From positions 958,117 to 1,022,116 of the forward strand of contig NZ_BSOG01000001.1 of the NCBI RefSeq assembly GCF_030160395.1: DNA of 64,000 bases, written 5' to 3'. Below, piece after piece: positions 8,572 through 17,613 of this stretch. The notes under the pieces are model-generated. The model had not been told where the DNA came from. It saw only the letters and a program-made list of their open reading frames with translations, and did no database searches. How positions within the stretch are numbered: position 1 is the stretch's first letter; each line of letters starts with the position of its first letter. The position numbers and the translations under genes were made by a program. This DNA is from Chitinimonas prasina (GTDB lineage: Bacteria; Pseudomonadota; Gammaproteobacteria; Burkholderiales; Chitinimonadaceae).

Positions 8572-9891
8572 ATGCCCGATATCGGCTCCCCCGAATTCGT
8601 CTTCTGGTTTCGCCAGGCGGCCCCCTATATCCACGCCTTCCGCAACCGCACCTTTGTGGTGGCCTTTGGCGGCGACCTGGTACGCGACGGTGATTTTGTC
8701 AGCCTGGCGCATGATCTCAACACCCTGGTCAGCCTGGGGGTCAACCTGGTATTGGTGCATGGCGCCCGCCCCCAGATCAATGCCCGGCTGCAGGAAGGCG
8801 GCCTGCCCTGCCGCTTCGAGCAGGGCATACGCATCACCGAGCGTGAATCCATTTCAGCCGTCCTGCAGGCCATAGGCCAGGTACGTTTCGAGATCGAGGC
8901 CGGGCTATCCATGGGCCTGGCCAACTCGCCCATGGCCAATGCCGATATCCGGGTGGCCGGTGGCAACTTTGTCACCGCCCAGCCCATGGGCGTGCGCGAG
9001 GGCGAAGACATGCAATACAGCGGCGAGGTACGCAAGCTCGACGTCGCCGCCATGCGTGACCGGCTGGAGTTCGGTGAGACCATCTTGCTGTCGCCGGTCG
9101 GCTACTCCCCCACCGGCGAGGCGTTCAACCTGACGCTGGAGGACGTGGCCACCACGGCAGCCGTGGCGCTGCAGGCCGACAAGCTGATCTTCCTGCTGGA
9201 CCAGCCAGGCGTGGTCGACGAAAACGGCCACCTGCACAACGAGTTGACCGCCGCCGAGGCCGAACGCTTTGTGCGCGAGGAGATACGCGTTACCGACGAT
9301 ATCGACTTCTACCTGCCCTGCTGCATACGTGCCGTGCGCCACGGCGTAGCGCGCGCCCACCTGATCTCGCGTCACCTGGACGGCGGGCTGCTGACCGAGC
9401 TGTTCACCCACGAGGGCATAGGCACCATGATCTCGCGCGAGCCGCTGGAGACCCTGCGGCGCGCCACCATCGACGACGTTGGCGGCATTCTGGCGCTGAT
9501 CGAACCACTGGAGGAGCAAGGGGTGCTGGTCAAGCGCAGCCGGGAATTGCTGGAGCGCGAAATCGAGCGCTTTGCCGTACTCGAGCATGACCGCAAGATC
9601 ATCGGCTCGGTGGCACTCTATACGTTCGAGGACAGCGATATCGCCGAACTGGCCGGCCTTGCGGTCCATCCCGACTACCGTGACGGCGGACGCGGTGAAC
9701 AACTGATGAAGCACGTGGAACGCGAAGCCCGCCGGCTCAAGCTCAAGCAGTTGTTCGTGCTGACCACCCGTACCGCCCACTGGTTCGTGGAACGTGGCTT
9801 CAAGCTGGCCGATGTGGAAGTACTGCCCATGAAGAAAAAGGCCATGTACAACTGGCAGCGCCGCTCCAAGGTGTTTATCAAGGCACTGTGA
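8572..9891 (+). CDS. argA: N-acetylglutamate synthase ArgA
   Basis: The product has 439 residues (E. coli ArgA 443). An amino-acid-kinase fold fills about residues 1-285, with the FGGDLV and LVHGARPQI regions, and a C-terminal GNAT acetyltransferase domain follows, with the acetyl-CoA-binding DGGRGEQL segment. It catalyses the first step of arginine biosynthesis, acetylation of glutamate in the cytoplasm, and is normally feedback-inhibited by arginine. The ATG at 8572 follows a GGAG about ten bases upstream. It is preceded by a terminator and therefore transcribed independently. Confidence 0.95.
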   Translation: MPDIGSPEFVFWFRQAAPYIHAFRNRTFVVAFGGDLVRDGDFVSLAHDLNTLVSLGVNLVLVHGARPQINARLQEGGLPCRFEQGIRITERESISAVLQAIGQVRFEIEAGLSMGLANSPMANADIRVAGGNFVTAQPMGVREGEDMQYSGEVRKLDVAAMRDRLEFGETILLSPVGYSPTGEAFNLTLEDVATTAAVALQADKLIFLLDQPGVVDENGHLHNELTAAEAERFVREEIRVTDDIDFYLPCCIRAVRHGVARAHLISRHLDGGLLTELFTHEGIGTMISREPLETLRRATIDDVGGILALIEPLEEQGVLVKRSRELLEREIERFAVLEHDRKIIGSVALYTFEDSDIAELAGLAVHPDYRDGGRGEQLMKHVEREARRLKLKQLFVLTTRTAHWFVERGFKLADVEVLPMKKKAMYNWQRRSKVFIKAL

Positions 9892-10313
9892 GCGCATCTG
9901 CCAGCAAGCCAAGCCCTTGCACGGAGATGACGGCTTGAGCAGGCGCCAGGGCAACCCTGGCGCTGGCCGTCACCCCAGCCTGATCCATGGGCCTTCCCCC
10001 TGATTGCCACCTCCCGCCCTCGCTGGTTCGGGAGTGAAGCCGGCAGCCGTATTTCAGCGCATCACAGCTGTCGAGTCCGGTGTCAGGCTGAACAAGTACT
10101 GGTCGGATACTGTCTGATTTTCCCCGCACCCGGCGCAAGGCAAGCCAGGCAAGGGATTGCCCTCTCCCCACCGCGATGGCCGCAGTACCGGCCTGCTTGA
10201 TAGGTCTCCGTGGCGGCCGAGCATCTGCTAGGCTTGTTCTAATCGGCATTGCTGCGCAGGAGGCCCCTGGCCCGGCCTCCCTTGCGCCGCGCACAAGCCC
10301 AGGGAGACAATCC
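9892..10313. other. Intergenic region with one hairpin
   Basis: About 420 bases between argA and the PhnD-like gene. It contains a 9-bp perfect hairpin at 9943-9963 (gcgccaggg / ccctggcgc, 3-base loop) without a T-run, probably an argA 3'-end structure. A minus-strand frame covering most of this interval has no family signature and I treat it as a shadow. The remaining bases probably hold the promoter of the next operon, but no clear hexamers stand out. Confidence 0.5.
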
Positions 10314-11132
10314 ATGTACAGGTGGCTTTGCCTATGCGCCATCATCGCCAACACCTTTTTTGCCCATGCCGCGGGTAAGGAAGTCAGCATAGGGCTGGAG
10401 CCCTACTTCACCCCACGCCTGTTGATTTCCAGCTTCCAGCCGCTACGCGATGCCCTGCAGACCAGCCTGGGCCAGCCGGTGGTGCTGCTGACCGCGCCCG
10501 ACTATCGCCAATTCGTCCGCCGCATGGAGGCTCAAGAGTTCGATATTGTCGTCATCGGCCCCCATACCGCCCGCTATGCTGAACAATTGGCAACCTACGT
10601 GCCCGCGCTGATAGGACGCAGCAAGCTGATAGGCCTGGTAGTGGTGCAGCGCGAGGCCAATCTCCGGCAGGTCAGTGAGCTGGGCGAGGTTACCGTGGCC
10701 ATGCCTGATCCCCTCACCGCCACGGCCATGCTGGGCGAGGAATGGTTGCGCAAGCAGAACCTCAAACCCGCCCTGCGCTATTACGATTTCCACAATGCTG
10801 CGGCCATGGCCGTGATACGAAACGATGCCCAGGCCGCCATCGTCAACAAGACCGCCTTTGCCAACATGCCTGCCGATATCCGCAACAAGCTGCGTGTGTT
10901 GGCTGAAACCCGTACGCTGCCGCACATGGTGGTCTTGATTAATACCCGGCTGGACGCCGCCACACGTAAACGCTATGCAGATACCCTGGCCAACATCGTC
11001 AATTCACGCGAACACGGCGAAAGCTTCGCCGGCAAGATCGGTTTCGCCGGTGCCGATCCCCTTAAGGACGGGGAACTGAATCAGGTAGAGCCCTTTGTGG
11101 TCGAACTCAAGCGCCGATTGAAAGCCGAGTAA
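10314..11132 (+). CDS. PhnD-like periplasmic substrate-binding protein
   Basis: The product has 272 residues with a signal peptide ending near residue 21 (TFFAHA). The fold matches the phosphate/phosphonate-type binding proteins: an opening VSIGLEPYFTPR strand, the FDIVVIGPHTARYA segment and the central hinge. No ABC permease or ATPase genes are adjacent. Instead it is followed after two bases by a membrane GGDEF-EAL sensor, so it more likely acts as a signalling receptor than a transporter subunit. The ATG at 10314 is chosen for its AGGGAG ribosome-binding site and the signal peptide. Confidence 0.85.
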   Translation: MYRWLCLCAIIANTFFAHAAGKEVSIGLEPYFTPRLLISSFQPLRDALQTSLGQPVVLLTAPDYRQFVRRMEAQEFDIVVIGPHTARYAEQLATYVPALIGRSKLIGLVVVQREANLRQVSELGEVTVAMPDPLTATAMLGEEWLRKQNLKPALRYYDFHNAAAMAVIRNDAQAAIVNKTAFANMPADIRNKLRVLAETRTLPHMVVLINTRLDAATRKRYADTLANIVNSREHGESFAGKIGFAGADPLKDGELNQVEPFVVELKRRLKAE

Positions 11133-11134
11133 GC

Positions 11135-13996
11135 ATGCAGGTTCCGTTCTTCCGTACCCTCCGGGCCAGACTGGTGCTGGCCATCCTGCTGGTACAGTTC
11201 GCCGTGCTCGGTGTCCTGCTTACCAACGTCAATCGCGTCTGGTCCGATATGGTACTCAGGGCTACCGATGTACGGGTACAGGAACTAGCTCGCCTGCTTA
11301 ATGCCGCACTTGCGCCCCCCATGGCCTCGCTCGACTACGCCCCGGCAGCGGAGCTGCTGGACGGGGTGCGTACCCCTGAGGGCATTGATTATCTGGTGTT
11401 GTTCGACCGCCAGGGCAAGGTCGTCGCCAAGCGGGGCTGGGATGCCGAGCCGGGTAGCGGCACGCCACTGCCGCCACCGGACGACCTCAAGCAGCTGAAT
11501 GATGGCCGCGATATCCCACCCATCGTGCATGCCAGCACCCCCATAGAATTGGCTGGCCAGCAATATGGCCTGCTTCGATTCGGTATCTCGACCGAGCTGC
11601 TGCGCGAATCGGTCGATCGCATTGTCTGGCAGATCGCCTCGGTGGTGGTGGTGGGCGCCATCGTTTCTGCCCTGCTGTTGGCCTTGATCGGCTTTTGGCT
11701 TACCCGCCGGCTCTACCACCTGATCGATGCGGCAGAGCGGCAGACGGCAGCAGGCATGCCCGAGCGCATACTGGTGGAAGGGGATGACGAGGTCAGCCAG
11801 TTGGCTCAGCGCTTCAACCAGATGTCGACCGGCATACAAGAGCGGCTGGATGCGCTCAAGCAAAGCGAGGAGAAGTTCCTCGCCATTGCTGACTACACCT
11901 ATGGGGTGGAGCTCTGGCTGGACCCGGAAGGCAAGCTGGTATGGGTCAATGCCTCGGTCACCCGCCTGACGGGCTATACCGTGCGCGAATGCATGGACAT
12001 GCTGAACTTCCCGGTGCCACTGGCCGCACTGGAGGAGCGTGGCAAGCTGGGCACCGCAGTGCAACAGGCCTTGCAAGGCACTGCCGGCCAGGATTTCGAA
12101 TTCCGTGCCATGCGCCGCGACGGCAAAACCTTCTGGGCGGCCATGAGCTGGCAACCCATCTACGATGCCCAGGCCAACTACCGGGGCATACGGGCCTCCA
12201 TCAACGACAACAGCCAGTTCAAGGAAGACCGGCTGGCACTCAAGCGGGCTGTTTATGAGTTGCAACAGTCCCAATCGCTGAACCAGACCTATCTGTCGCG
12301 CGCCGAAGGCGAGCGCGCTCGCCTGACAGCACTGTTGTCGGCCATGCGTTTTGGCGTGCTGTTCGTCGACAACGACAACCTGGTGGTGTTCCACAACCCC
12401 GCCTTCAAGACGCTATGGCTGATAGACGACAGCACCCCCATCATCGACAAGCCCATAGGCCAGGTGCTGCAGACGGCGCTCAACCGTCCAGCCAACTATG
12501 ATTTTGGCACCCACCTGGAGGCCAGCGAGGCCATGGCGGCCATGGATGTCTACCCCGGCGACCTGACCATGAACGACGGCCGTATCGTCACCCAGCACTG
12601 CTATACCGTACGGGACGAGACGGGCATCTTCACCGGCCGGCTCTGGGTGTACGAGGATGTCACGCAGGAGCACTTCCTGAACGAGCGCATGGTGTTCCTG
12701 GCGGAACGCGATGCCCTGACCGGCCTCTATAACCGCCATGCCTTTCAAGAACAACTGACCCGCATGCTGGCCGAGGCGGAACGTAGCCAGGATGCCCTGG
12801 CCGTGCTGTATTTCGACCTGGACGAGTTCAAGTACGTCAACGATACCTTTGGACACGGTGCCGGGGACGAACTGCTCAAGCGGGTGGCGCAGGAAATATC
12901 AGGCCAGGTGCGGCGCAATGAGTTCTTTGCGCGCCTTGGCGGGGACGAATTCGCCATCCTGGTGCCCAATGGCAGCGAAGTGGAGGTCAGCCATCTGGCC
13001 GGCCGCATCGTGCAAACGGTGTCGGGCATACAGCTGAATGTGGACAACCAGCCCCTGCGGCTTTCATCCAGCCTGGGCGTGGCCATGTATCCGCAACATG
13101 CCGAGAATGCCGAAGACCTGGTGGCCCACGCCGATACTGCCATGTACCAGGCCAAGTCTGCCGGCAAGGCAACCTGGCGCATGTATCAGGCCGAGCGTGA
13201 TGCCAGCCGCGAGATGGTGAACCGCCTGACCTGGAACGAACGCATCCAGCAGGCACTGGAGCACGATGGCCTGGTACTGTACTTCCAGGGCATCTACGAA
13301 GCCAGAACGCTGGAAGTGGCCCACCTGGAGGCGCTGGTCCGCATGAAGGACAGCAACAACCCCGGCCAGATCATTCCACCTGGCCATTTCATTCCCCACG
13401 CCGAGAAGAGCGGCAAGATACTCGATATAGACCGCTGGGTCATAGGCGAGAGCATACGGTTGCTGGCCCGCAATCCCCATATGCCGCCGGTGGCGGTCAA
13501 TATCTCCGGACGCAGCTTCGACGAAACCAGCCTACCCAGCTATATCAACGACTTGCTGCAGGAACATGAGGTCAGGCCTGAGCGCTTGATGGTGGAACTG
13601 ACCGAAACGGCTGCCGTCAGCGATATGCGCGATGCGCAGCGCTTTATCGAGGCTTTGCGCGCCACCGGCTGTACCGTCTGCCTGGATGACTTTGGTGCGG
13701 GCTTCTCCTCCTTCGCCTATCTCAAGCACCTCAAGGCCCATGTGCTGAAGATAGACGGCCTGTTCATCCGCGATCTGCCACGCGATCACGACAGCCAGGT
13801 TTTCGTCAAAGGCATGGCCGCCATCGCCCGCGACATGGGCAAACAGACCGTGGCCGAGTTCGTCGAGAACGAGGAAACCCTCAAGATGCTGGTGGAGTTT
13901 GGCGTGGACATGGTGCAAGGCTATTACCTCGACAAACCCACGCCAGACCATCCGGCTTTGCAAAATAGCGACTACCGGCTGATGGCCCATCGCTAG
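11135..13996 (+). CDS. Membrane sensor with HAMP, PAS, GGDEF and EAL domains
   Basis: The product has 953 residues. Two membrane helices (about 12-32 and 170-195) flank a periplasmic domain. HAMP, a PAS domain (about 245-360), a second PAS-like segment (about 390-500), GGDEF and EAL follow. The cyclase signature GGDEF is intact; the residues at the inhibitory-site position read RRNE rather than RxxD, so product inhibition is probably absent. The EAL residues (LEALVRM, NIS, ELTET, DDFGAGFSS, LKIDG, AEFVE) are complete. It is coupled to the PhnD-like binding protein two bases upstream, which probably presents a ligand to the periplasmic domain. The net output, synthesis or breakdown of c-di-GMP, cannot be decided from sequence. 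Confidence 0.9.
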   Translation: MQVPFFRTLRARLVLAILLVQFAVLGVLLTNVNRVWSDMVLRATDVRVQELARLLNAALAPPMASLDYAPAAELLDGVRTPEGIDYLVLFDRQGKVVAKRGWDAEPGSGTPLPPPDDLKQLNDGRDIPPIVHASTPIELAGQQYGLLRFGISTELLRESVDRIVWQIASVVVVGAIVSALLLALIGFWLTRRLYHLIDAAERQTAAGMPERILVEGDDEVSQLAQRFNQMSTGIQERLDALKQSEEKFLAIADYTYGVELWLDPEGKLVWVNASVTRLTGYTVRECMDMLNFPVPLAALEERGKLGTAVQQALQGTAGQDFEFRAMRRDGKTFWAAMSWQPIYDAQANYRGIRASINDNSQFKEDRLALKRAVYELQQSQSLNQTYLSRAEGERARLTALLSAMRFGVLFVDNDNLVVFHNPAFKTLWLIDDSTPIIDKPIGQVLQTALNRPANYDFGTHLEASEAMAAMDVYPGDLTMNDGRIVTQHCYTVRDETGIFTGRLWVYEDVTQEHFLNERMVFLAERDALTGLYNRHAFQEQLTRMLAEAERSQDALAVLYFDLDEFKYVNDTFGHGAGDELLKRVAQEISGQVRRNEFFARLGGDEFAILVPNGSEVEVSHLAGRIVQTVSGIQLNVDNQPLRLSSSLGVAMYPQHAENAEDLVAHADTAMYQAKSAGKATWRMYQAERDASREMVNRLTWNERIQQALEHDGLVLYFQGIYEARTLEVAHLEALVRMKDSNNPGQIIPPGHFIPHAEKSGKILDIDRWVIGESIRLLARNPHMPPVAVNISGRSFDETSLPSYINDLLQEHEVRPERLMVELTETAAVSDMRDAQRFIEALRATGCTVCLDDFGAGFSSFAYLKHLKAHVLKIDGLFIRDLPRDHDSQVFVKGMAAIARDMGKQTVAEFVENEETLKMLVEFGVDMVQGYYLDKPTPDHPALQNSDYRLMAHR

Positions 13997-14051
13997 CCAT
14001 CTGGCACACGATATAAAACCGGGCCGCGCTGCCCTGGGGCAAAATTCCCCC

Positions 14052-15275
14052 ATGCCCGCCATGCCATCTACCCTGCGCCTGATCGCCCCCTTTGCCCTGG
14101 GCTATTTCTTTTCCTATGGACTGCGCACGGTCAACGCCGCCATCGCCCCTAAGCTGATCGCCGAACTGGGCATCAGCGAAGCTGCGCTGGGCTTGATGAC
14201 CGCTGCCTACTTTCTCAGTTTCGCGGCCGCCCAGCTCCCCATCGGCATCGCCATCGACCGTTACGGCCCACGCCGGGTCAATGCCCTGCTGCTGTTGGTC
14301 GCCGTGGCCGGCTGCGGCCTGTTTGCCGTGGGGCGTGCCGAATCCACCCTGCTCCTGGCCCGCGCCCTGATCGGTCTGGGTGTATCGGGCGCCTTGATGA
14401 CAGCGATCAAATCCAACGCCCAATGGTTCGATCTGCACCATCTGCCTGCCATGAATGCCTGGGTCCATGTGTGGGGCTTGCTGGGTGCGGTGGCCTCCAC
14501 CGTGCCCATCGCCTGGCTGGTCGGGGTGGCCGGCATACCCGGCGCCTTTATGGCCGCAGCCGCCGTGGGGCTGGCGGCCAGCCTGCTGCTGTGGGGGTGC
14601 TACCCCGACAAGCCTCAGGCCGGCCCAGCCGAAACCCTGAGCCAGAATCTGGCGGGAACCTGGAGGGTGTTCCGTGCGCGCGAATTCTGGAGCCTGGCCA
14701 CTGTGGCCTCCATCGCACTGGGCTCCCACATGGCCATGCAGGGCCTGTGGGTAGGGCAATGGCTACGCCATGTGCGCCTGTTGAACGAGGCGGACGTAAC
14801 CCAGGCATTGTTCTGGATGATGGTGGCAGGAGCGGTAGGCGCGCTGGGCTGGGGGCAGGTAGCAACCCGGCTGGCACGCCATGGCGTTGCGCCGCTGAGC
14901 GTCTATGGCGCGGCCTGTGGCCTGCATGTGCTGACCCTGCTGCTGCTGGCCGCCAACCCGGCCCTGCCAGCGGCCTGGCTGACTGCTGCCTACGCCCTCA
15001 CTGGCATGGGTGGCAGCCTCTGCTATGCCGTATTGACGGCACGCTTTCCCATTGCGCTGGCTGGCCGCGCCAACACCTCGGTCAATCTGCTGATCTTTGT
15101 GGTGGCATTTGGCGTGCAGGCCGGCGCCGGCTTTGCCCTGCACAGTCTGGAACATCGCTGGAATCTGGACACAAGCGCGGCCTACGCCACCCTGTTGGGC
15201 GGCCTGGCACTGCTGATCACAGCAAGCCTGCTATGGGCCTTGCTGGATAAACGCCACCAGCCCAGCCCAGCGTAG
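14052..15275 (+). CDS. Major facilitator superfamily transporter
   Basis: The product has 407 residues with twelve hydrophobic segments and the MFS loop 2-3 signature around IDRYGPRRV. The N-terminus (FALGYFFSYGLRTVNAAI) and overall layout resemble transporters of small organic anions or sugars, but the substrate cannot be named. It is an inner-membrane protein. It stands alone between the c-di-GMP gene and a convergent lipoprotein gene. No strong ribosome-binding site is visible; the ATG at 14052 and a second Met three codons later are both possible starts. Confidence 0.85.
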   Translation: MPAMPSTLRLIAPFALGYFFSYGLRTVNAAIAPKLIAELGISEAALGLMTAAYFLSFAAAQLPIGIAIDRYGPRRVNALLLLVAVAGCGLFAVGRAESTLLLARALIGLGVSGALMTAIKSNAQWFDLHHLPAMNAWVHVWGLLGAVASTVPIAWLVGVAGIPGAFMAAAAVGLAASLLLWGCYPDKPQAGPAETLSQNLAGTWRVFRAREFWSLATVASIALGSHMAMQGLWVGQWLRHVRLLNEADVTQALFWMMVAGAVGALGWGQVATRLARHGVAPLSVYGAACGLHVLTLLLLAANPALPAAWLTAAYALTGMGGSLCYAVLTARFPIALAGRANTSVNLLIFVVAFGVQAGAGFALHSLEHRWNLDTSAAYATLLGGLALLITASLLWALLDKRHQPSPA

Positions 15276-15303
15276 CCGCGCCGGCCAGGTACGCCGCAAT
15301 CAG

Positions 15304-15495
15304 TCAGGATGCCGGCTGCTGTGCCACCGGCTGGCGTATGGTGGGATAGTGCACCCAATGAACCTGGCCACCACCAATACGGGCACCACGATTCACCGCA
15401 TCCACATACTTGGCATCCACCACATACTCATAGTCGGTGTGGGTCGCACAGCCCGTCAGCAGGGCGGCCATGGCCGCAACAATCAGCAAGCGCAT
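15304..15495 (-). CDS. Small lipoprotein, hypothetical
   Basis: The product has 63 residues. The N-terminus MRLLIVAAMAALLTGC ends in a lipobox (LLTGC), so the mature protein would be about 48 residues anchored by its Cys. The mature part (THTDYEYVVDAKYVDAVNR) is unrecognised. A GGGAG lies at a good distance before the ATG at 15495; a longer frame upstream lacks such a site. It is transcribed on its own on the minus strand. Confidence 0.7.
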   Translation of the reverse strand: MRLLIVAAMAALLTGCATHTDYEYVVDAKYVDAVNRGARIGGGQVHWVHYPTIRQPVAQQPAS

Positions 15496-15559
15496 GATGT
15501 TCTCCCGGATACCGCAAGTGGCATCCAACTCCCAGACTAGGCGCTTGTCCGGCAGGCTA

Positions 15560-16255
15560 TCAAGACACCCGACAAGCGGCGCGGGCGGCCTCCAGCCGCT
15601 CTACCGTACCCACATCCAGCCATTGCCCGGTATAGCACTCCCCGGTGATGCGGCCCTCGGCCATGCCTGCCAGAAACCAGGGCAGCAAGGGGCCGGGCTG
15701 CCCCCTGGGTACTTCGGCGAAGAATGCCGGGGTATACAGCGCCATGCCGCCGAACGTCAGCGGCTGCAGGCCATCTGCATGGGGTAGCAGCTTGCCATCA
15801 GACTGCAGCGCCAGATCAAAGCCCGTCTTGTAATCGGGCTTGGGCACCAGCACCAGGTGGGCACACGCCCCGCCTGTCTCTGCCAGCTGCTGCGCCAGCG
15901 GCTGCAACTGGGCAAACGGATAATCGGTATAGACATCGCCATTGACCACCAGGAAGGGTGCATCGCCTAGCAAGGGCAATGCCTGGGAGATACCGCCGGC
16001 GGTTTCCAAGGGGATGGGCTCTGGCGAGTACTGGATGTTTACCCCCCAATTGCTGCCGTCACCCAGGGTGGTTTCTATCTGCCGGCCCAGCCAGGCATGG
16101 TTGATCACCACCTCGCGGATGCCAGCGGCGGCAAGGCGGCGCAAATGCCAGCCTATCAAGGGCAGGCCGCCCACTTCCAGCAAGGGCTTGGGCGTGGTGT
16201 CGGTCAATGGCCGCATGCGCTCGCCCCTGCCTGCGGCCAAGATCATCGCCCGCAT
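15560..16255 (-). CDS. murU: N-acetylmuramate-1-phosphate uridylyltransferase MurU
   Basis: The product has 231 residues. The nucleotidyltransferase signature (MILAAGRGERMRPLT and the distal Lys in PKPLLEVGG) and the metal-binding Asp in VNGDVYTD are present. The family partner AmgK is encoded upstream on the same strand, which points to MurU rather than a generic sugar-nucleotide transferase. It makes UDP-MurNAc from MurNAc-1-phosphate, recycling peptidoglycan sugar and bypassing the fosfomycin-sensitive step. The ATG follows the ltaE stop by one base, so it is translated from the ltaE transcript. Confidence 0.85.
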   Translation of the reverse strand: MRAMILAAGRGERMRPLTDTTPKPLLEVGGLPLIGWHLRRLAAAGIREVVINHAWLGRQIETTLGDGSNWGVNIQYSPEPIPLETAGGISQALPLLGDAPFLVVNGDVYTDYPFAQLQPLAQQLAETGGACAHLVLVPKPDYKTGFDLALQSDGKLLPHADGLQPLTFGGMALYTPAFFAEVPRGQPGPLLPWFLAGMAEGRITGECYTGQWLDVGTVERLEAARAACRVS

Positions 16256-16256
16256 C

Positions 16257-17297
16257 TCAGCGTCCCTCGAAATAGCGGGCGGCAATCGCCAGCGCTGCAG
16301 CAACCGCCTGGGCATCCACATCCAGGTGGGTTACCCAGCGCTGGGCCGTACCCACGCTGCTGACCAGCAGGCCCTGCTCGGCCAGATGGGTACTGAAGCC
16401 TTGGGCCATACCTGGTTCCAGATGTACGAACACCATATTGGTCTGGGCCTCCACCGTCAGACCCGGCAGCTTGCGCAAGCCGTCCGCCAGCAGGGCCGCG
16501 TTGGCATGGTCATCGGCCAGCCGGGCCAGATTGTGTTCCAGCGCATACAGCCCGGCAGCGGCCAGCATGCCGGACTGGCGCATGCCGCCGCCCAGCATCT
16601 TGCGCCAACGCCGGCCCGACTGGATGAAATCGCGCTTGCCCAGCAGCACCGAACCCACCGGTGCCCCCAAACCCTTGGACAGACAGACCGAGACCGAATC
16701 GAAACCATTGGCGATCTCGGCCGGCGCAACATGGCTGGCCACGGCGGCGTTCCACAAGCGGGCGCCATCCAGATGGGTAGCCAGACCCAGTCCGTGGGCC
16801 CAGTCTGTCACCATGCGGACATAGCTGGCCGGCAATACTTTGCCGCCTATGGTGTTTTCCAGCGCCAGCAGGCGGGTACGGGCAAAGTGGGCATCATCGG
16901 GCTTCACGGCCCGCTTCAGCTTCTCCAGCGGCAGTGTTCCATCGGCCAGGTTCTCTATCGGCTGCGGCTGTATGCTGCCCAGCACGGCGGCACCCCCACC
17001 CTCGTACTTGTAGGTATGGGCGTCCTGGCCCACCAAGTATTCATCGCCACGCTGACAATGCACCATGAGGCCTATCAGGTTGGACTGGGTGCCGCTGGGC
17101 ACGAACAGCCCCGCCTCAAAGCCCAGCAGCTCCGCGCAATAGGCCTCCAGCCGCTGCACTGTGGGGTCATCGCCCCAAACATCATCACCTACCGGCGCCG
17201 CCACCATCGCTGCACGCATGGCATCAGACGGCCGGGTCACCGTATCGGACCGGAAATCGTACAGCACGGGGCCGCTTGCAGCCTGGGGGTAGCTCAT
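16257..17297 (-). CDS. ltaE: Low-specificity L-threonine aldolase
   Basis: The product has 346 residues and belongs to fold-type I PLP enzymes. Visible landmarks are DFRSDTVTRP at the N-terminus, GDDVWGDDPT, the substrate loop around THLDGARLWNA and the PLP Lys in VCLSKGLGAPVG. It cleaves L-threonine or L-allo-threonine to glycine and acetaldehyde. An AGGA lies before the ATG at 17297; an upstream Met five codons earlier is less well placed. It sits between amgK and murU, which are normally neighbours, so it looks inserted into that pair. Confidence 0.9.
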   Translation of the reverse strand: MSYPQAASGPVLYDFRSDTVTRPSDAMRAAMVAAPVGDDVWGDDPTVQRLEAYCAELLGFEAGLFVPSGTQSNLIGLMVHCQRGDEYLVGQDAHTYKYEGGGAAVLGSIQPQPIENLADGTLPLEKLKRAVKPDDAHFARTRLLALENTIGGKVLPASYVRMVTDWAHGLGLATHLDGARLWNAAVASHVAPAEIANGFDSVSVCLSKGLGAPVGSVLLGKRDFIQSGRRWRKMLGGGMRQSGMLAAAGLYALEHNLARLADDHANAALLADGLRKLPGLTVEAQTNMVFVHLEPGMAQGFSTHLAEQGLLVSSVGTAQRWVTHLDVDAQAVAAALAIAARYFEGR

Positions 17298-17613
17298 GGC
17301 AAATCCTATCAATGGCTTGTTGCTAAATCATGCCGCCCTCATCACCCGGGCAGCGCCTTGTTCAACTTTGCTCGCAGCATACTACGCAGAATGGACAGGG
17401 ACAGAACCGCGACCTGCAGGTTCAAGCCGGCACCAGGGCCAACCGTGCCAATGGGCTCAGCGCCTGTGATGAGCGGGTAGCGTTGCACCGCAGCCGCGCT
17501 TCAACAATGATGGCAAGCGCCCGGGAGGGGTGGACTGGAACAGGCGCGGAGGATGCGCTGGCGCCCACCCAGCCCGCCATCAACCATCCATGCCACAAGC
17601 GCATGGCCTGCTA
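17298..17613. other. Gap between ltaE and amgK
   Basis: About 316 bases on the transcribed side between two same-strand genes. I see no supported gene and no clear terminator. The gap is long enough to hold a separate promoter for ltaE-murU, but no convincing hexamers were found. Confidence 0.4.

Noticed and set aside
9878-10390. 170-residue minus-strand open frame between argA and the PhnD-like gene
   Set aside because: No family signature and no ribosome-binding site, and it overlaps both neighbouring genes. High GC makes such open shadows common here.
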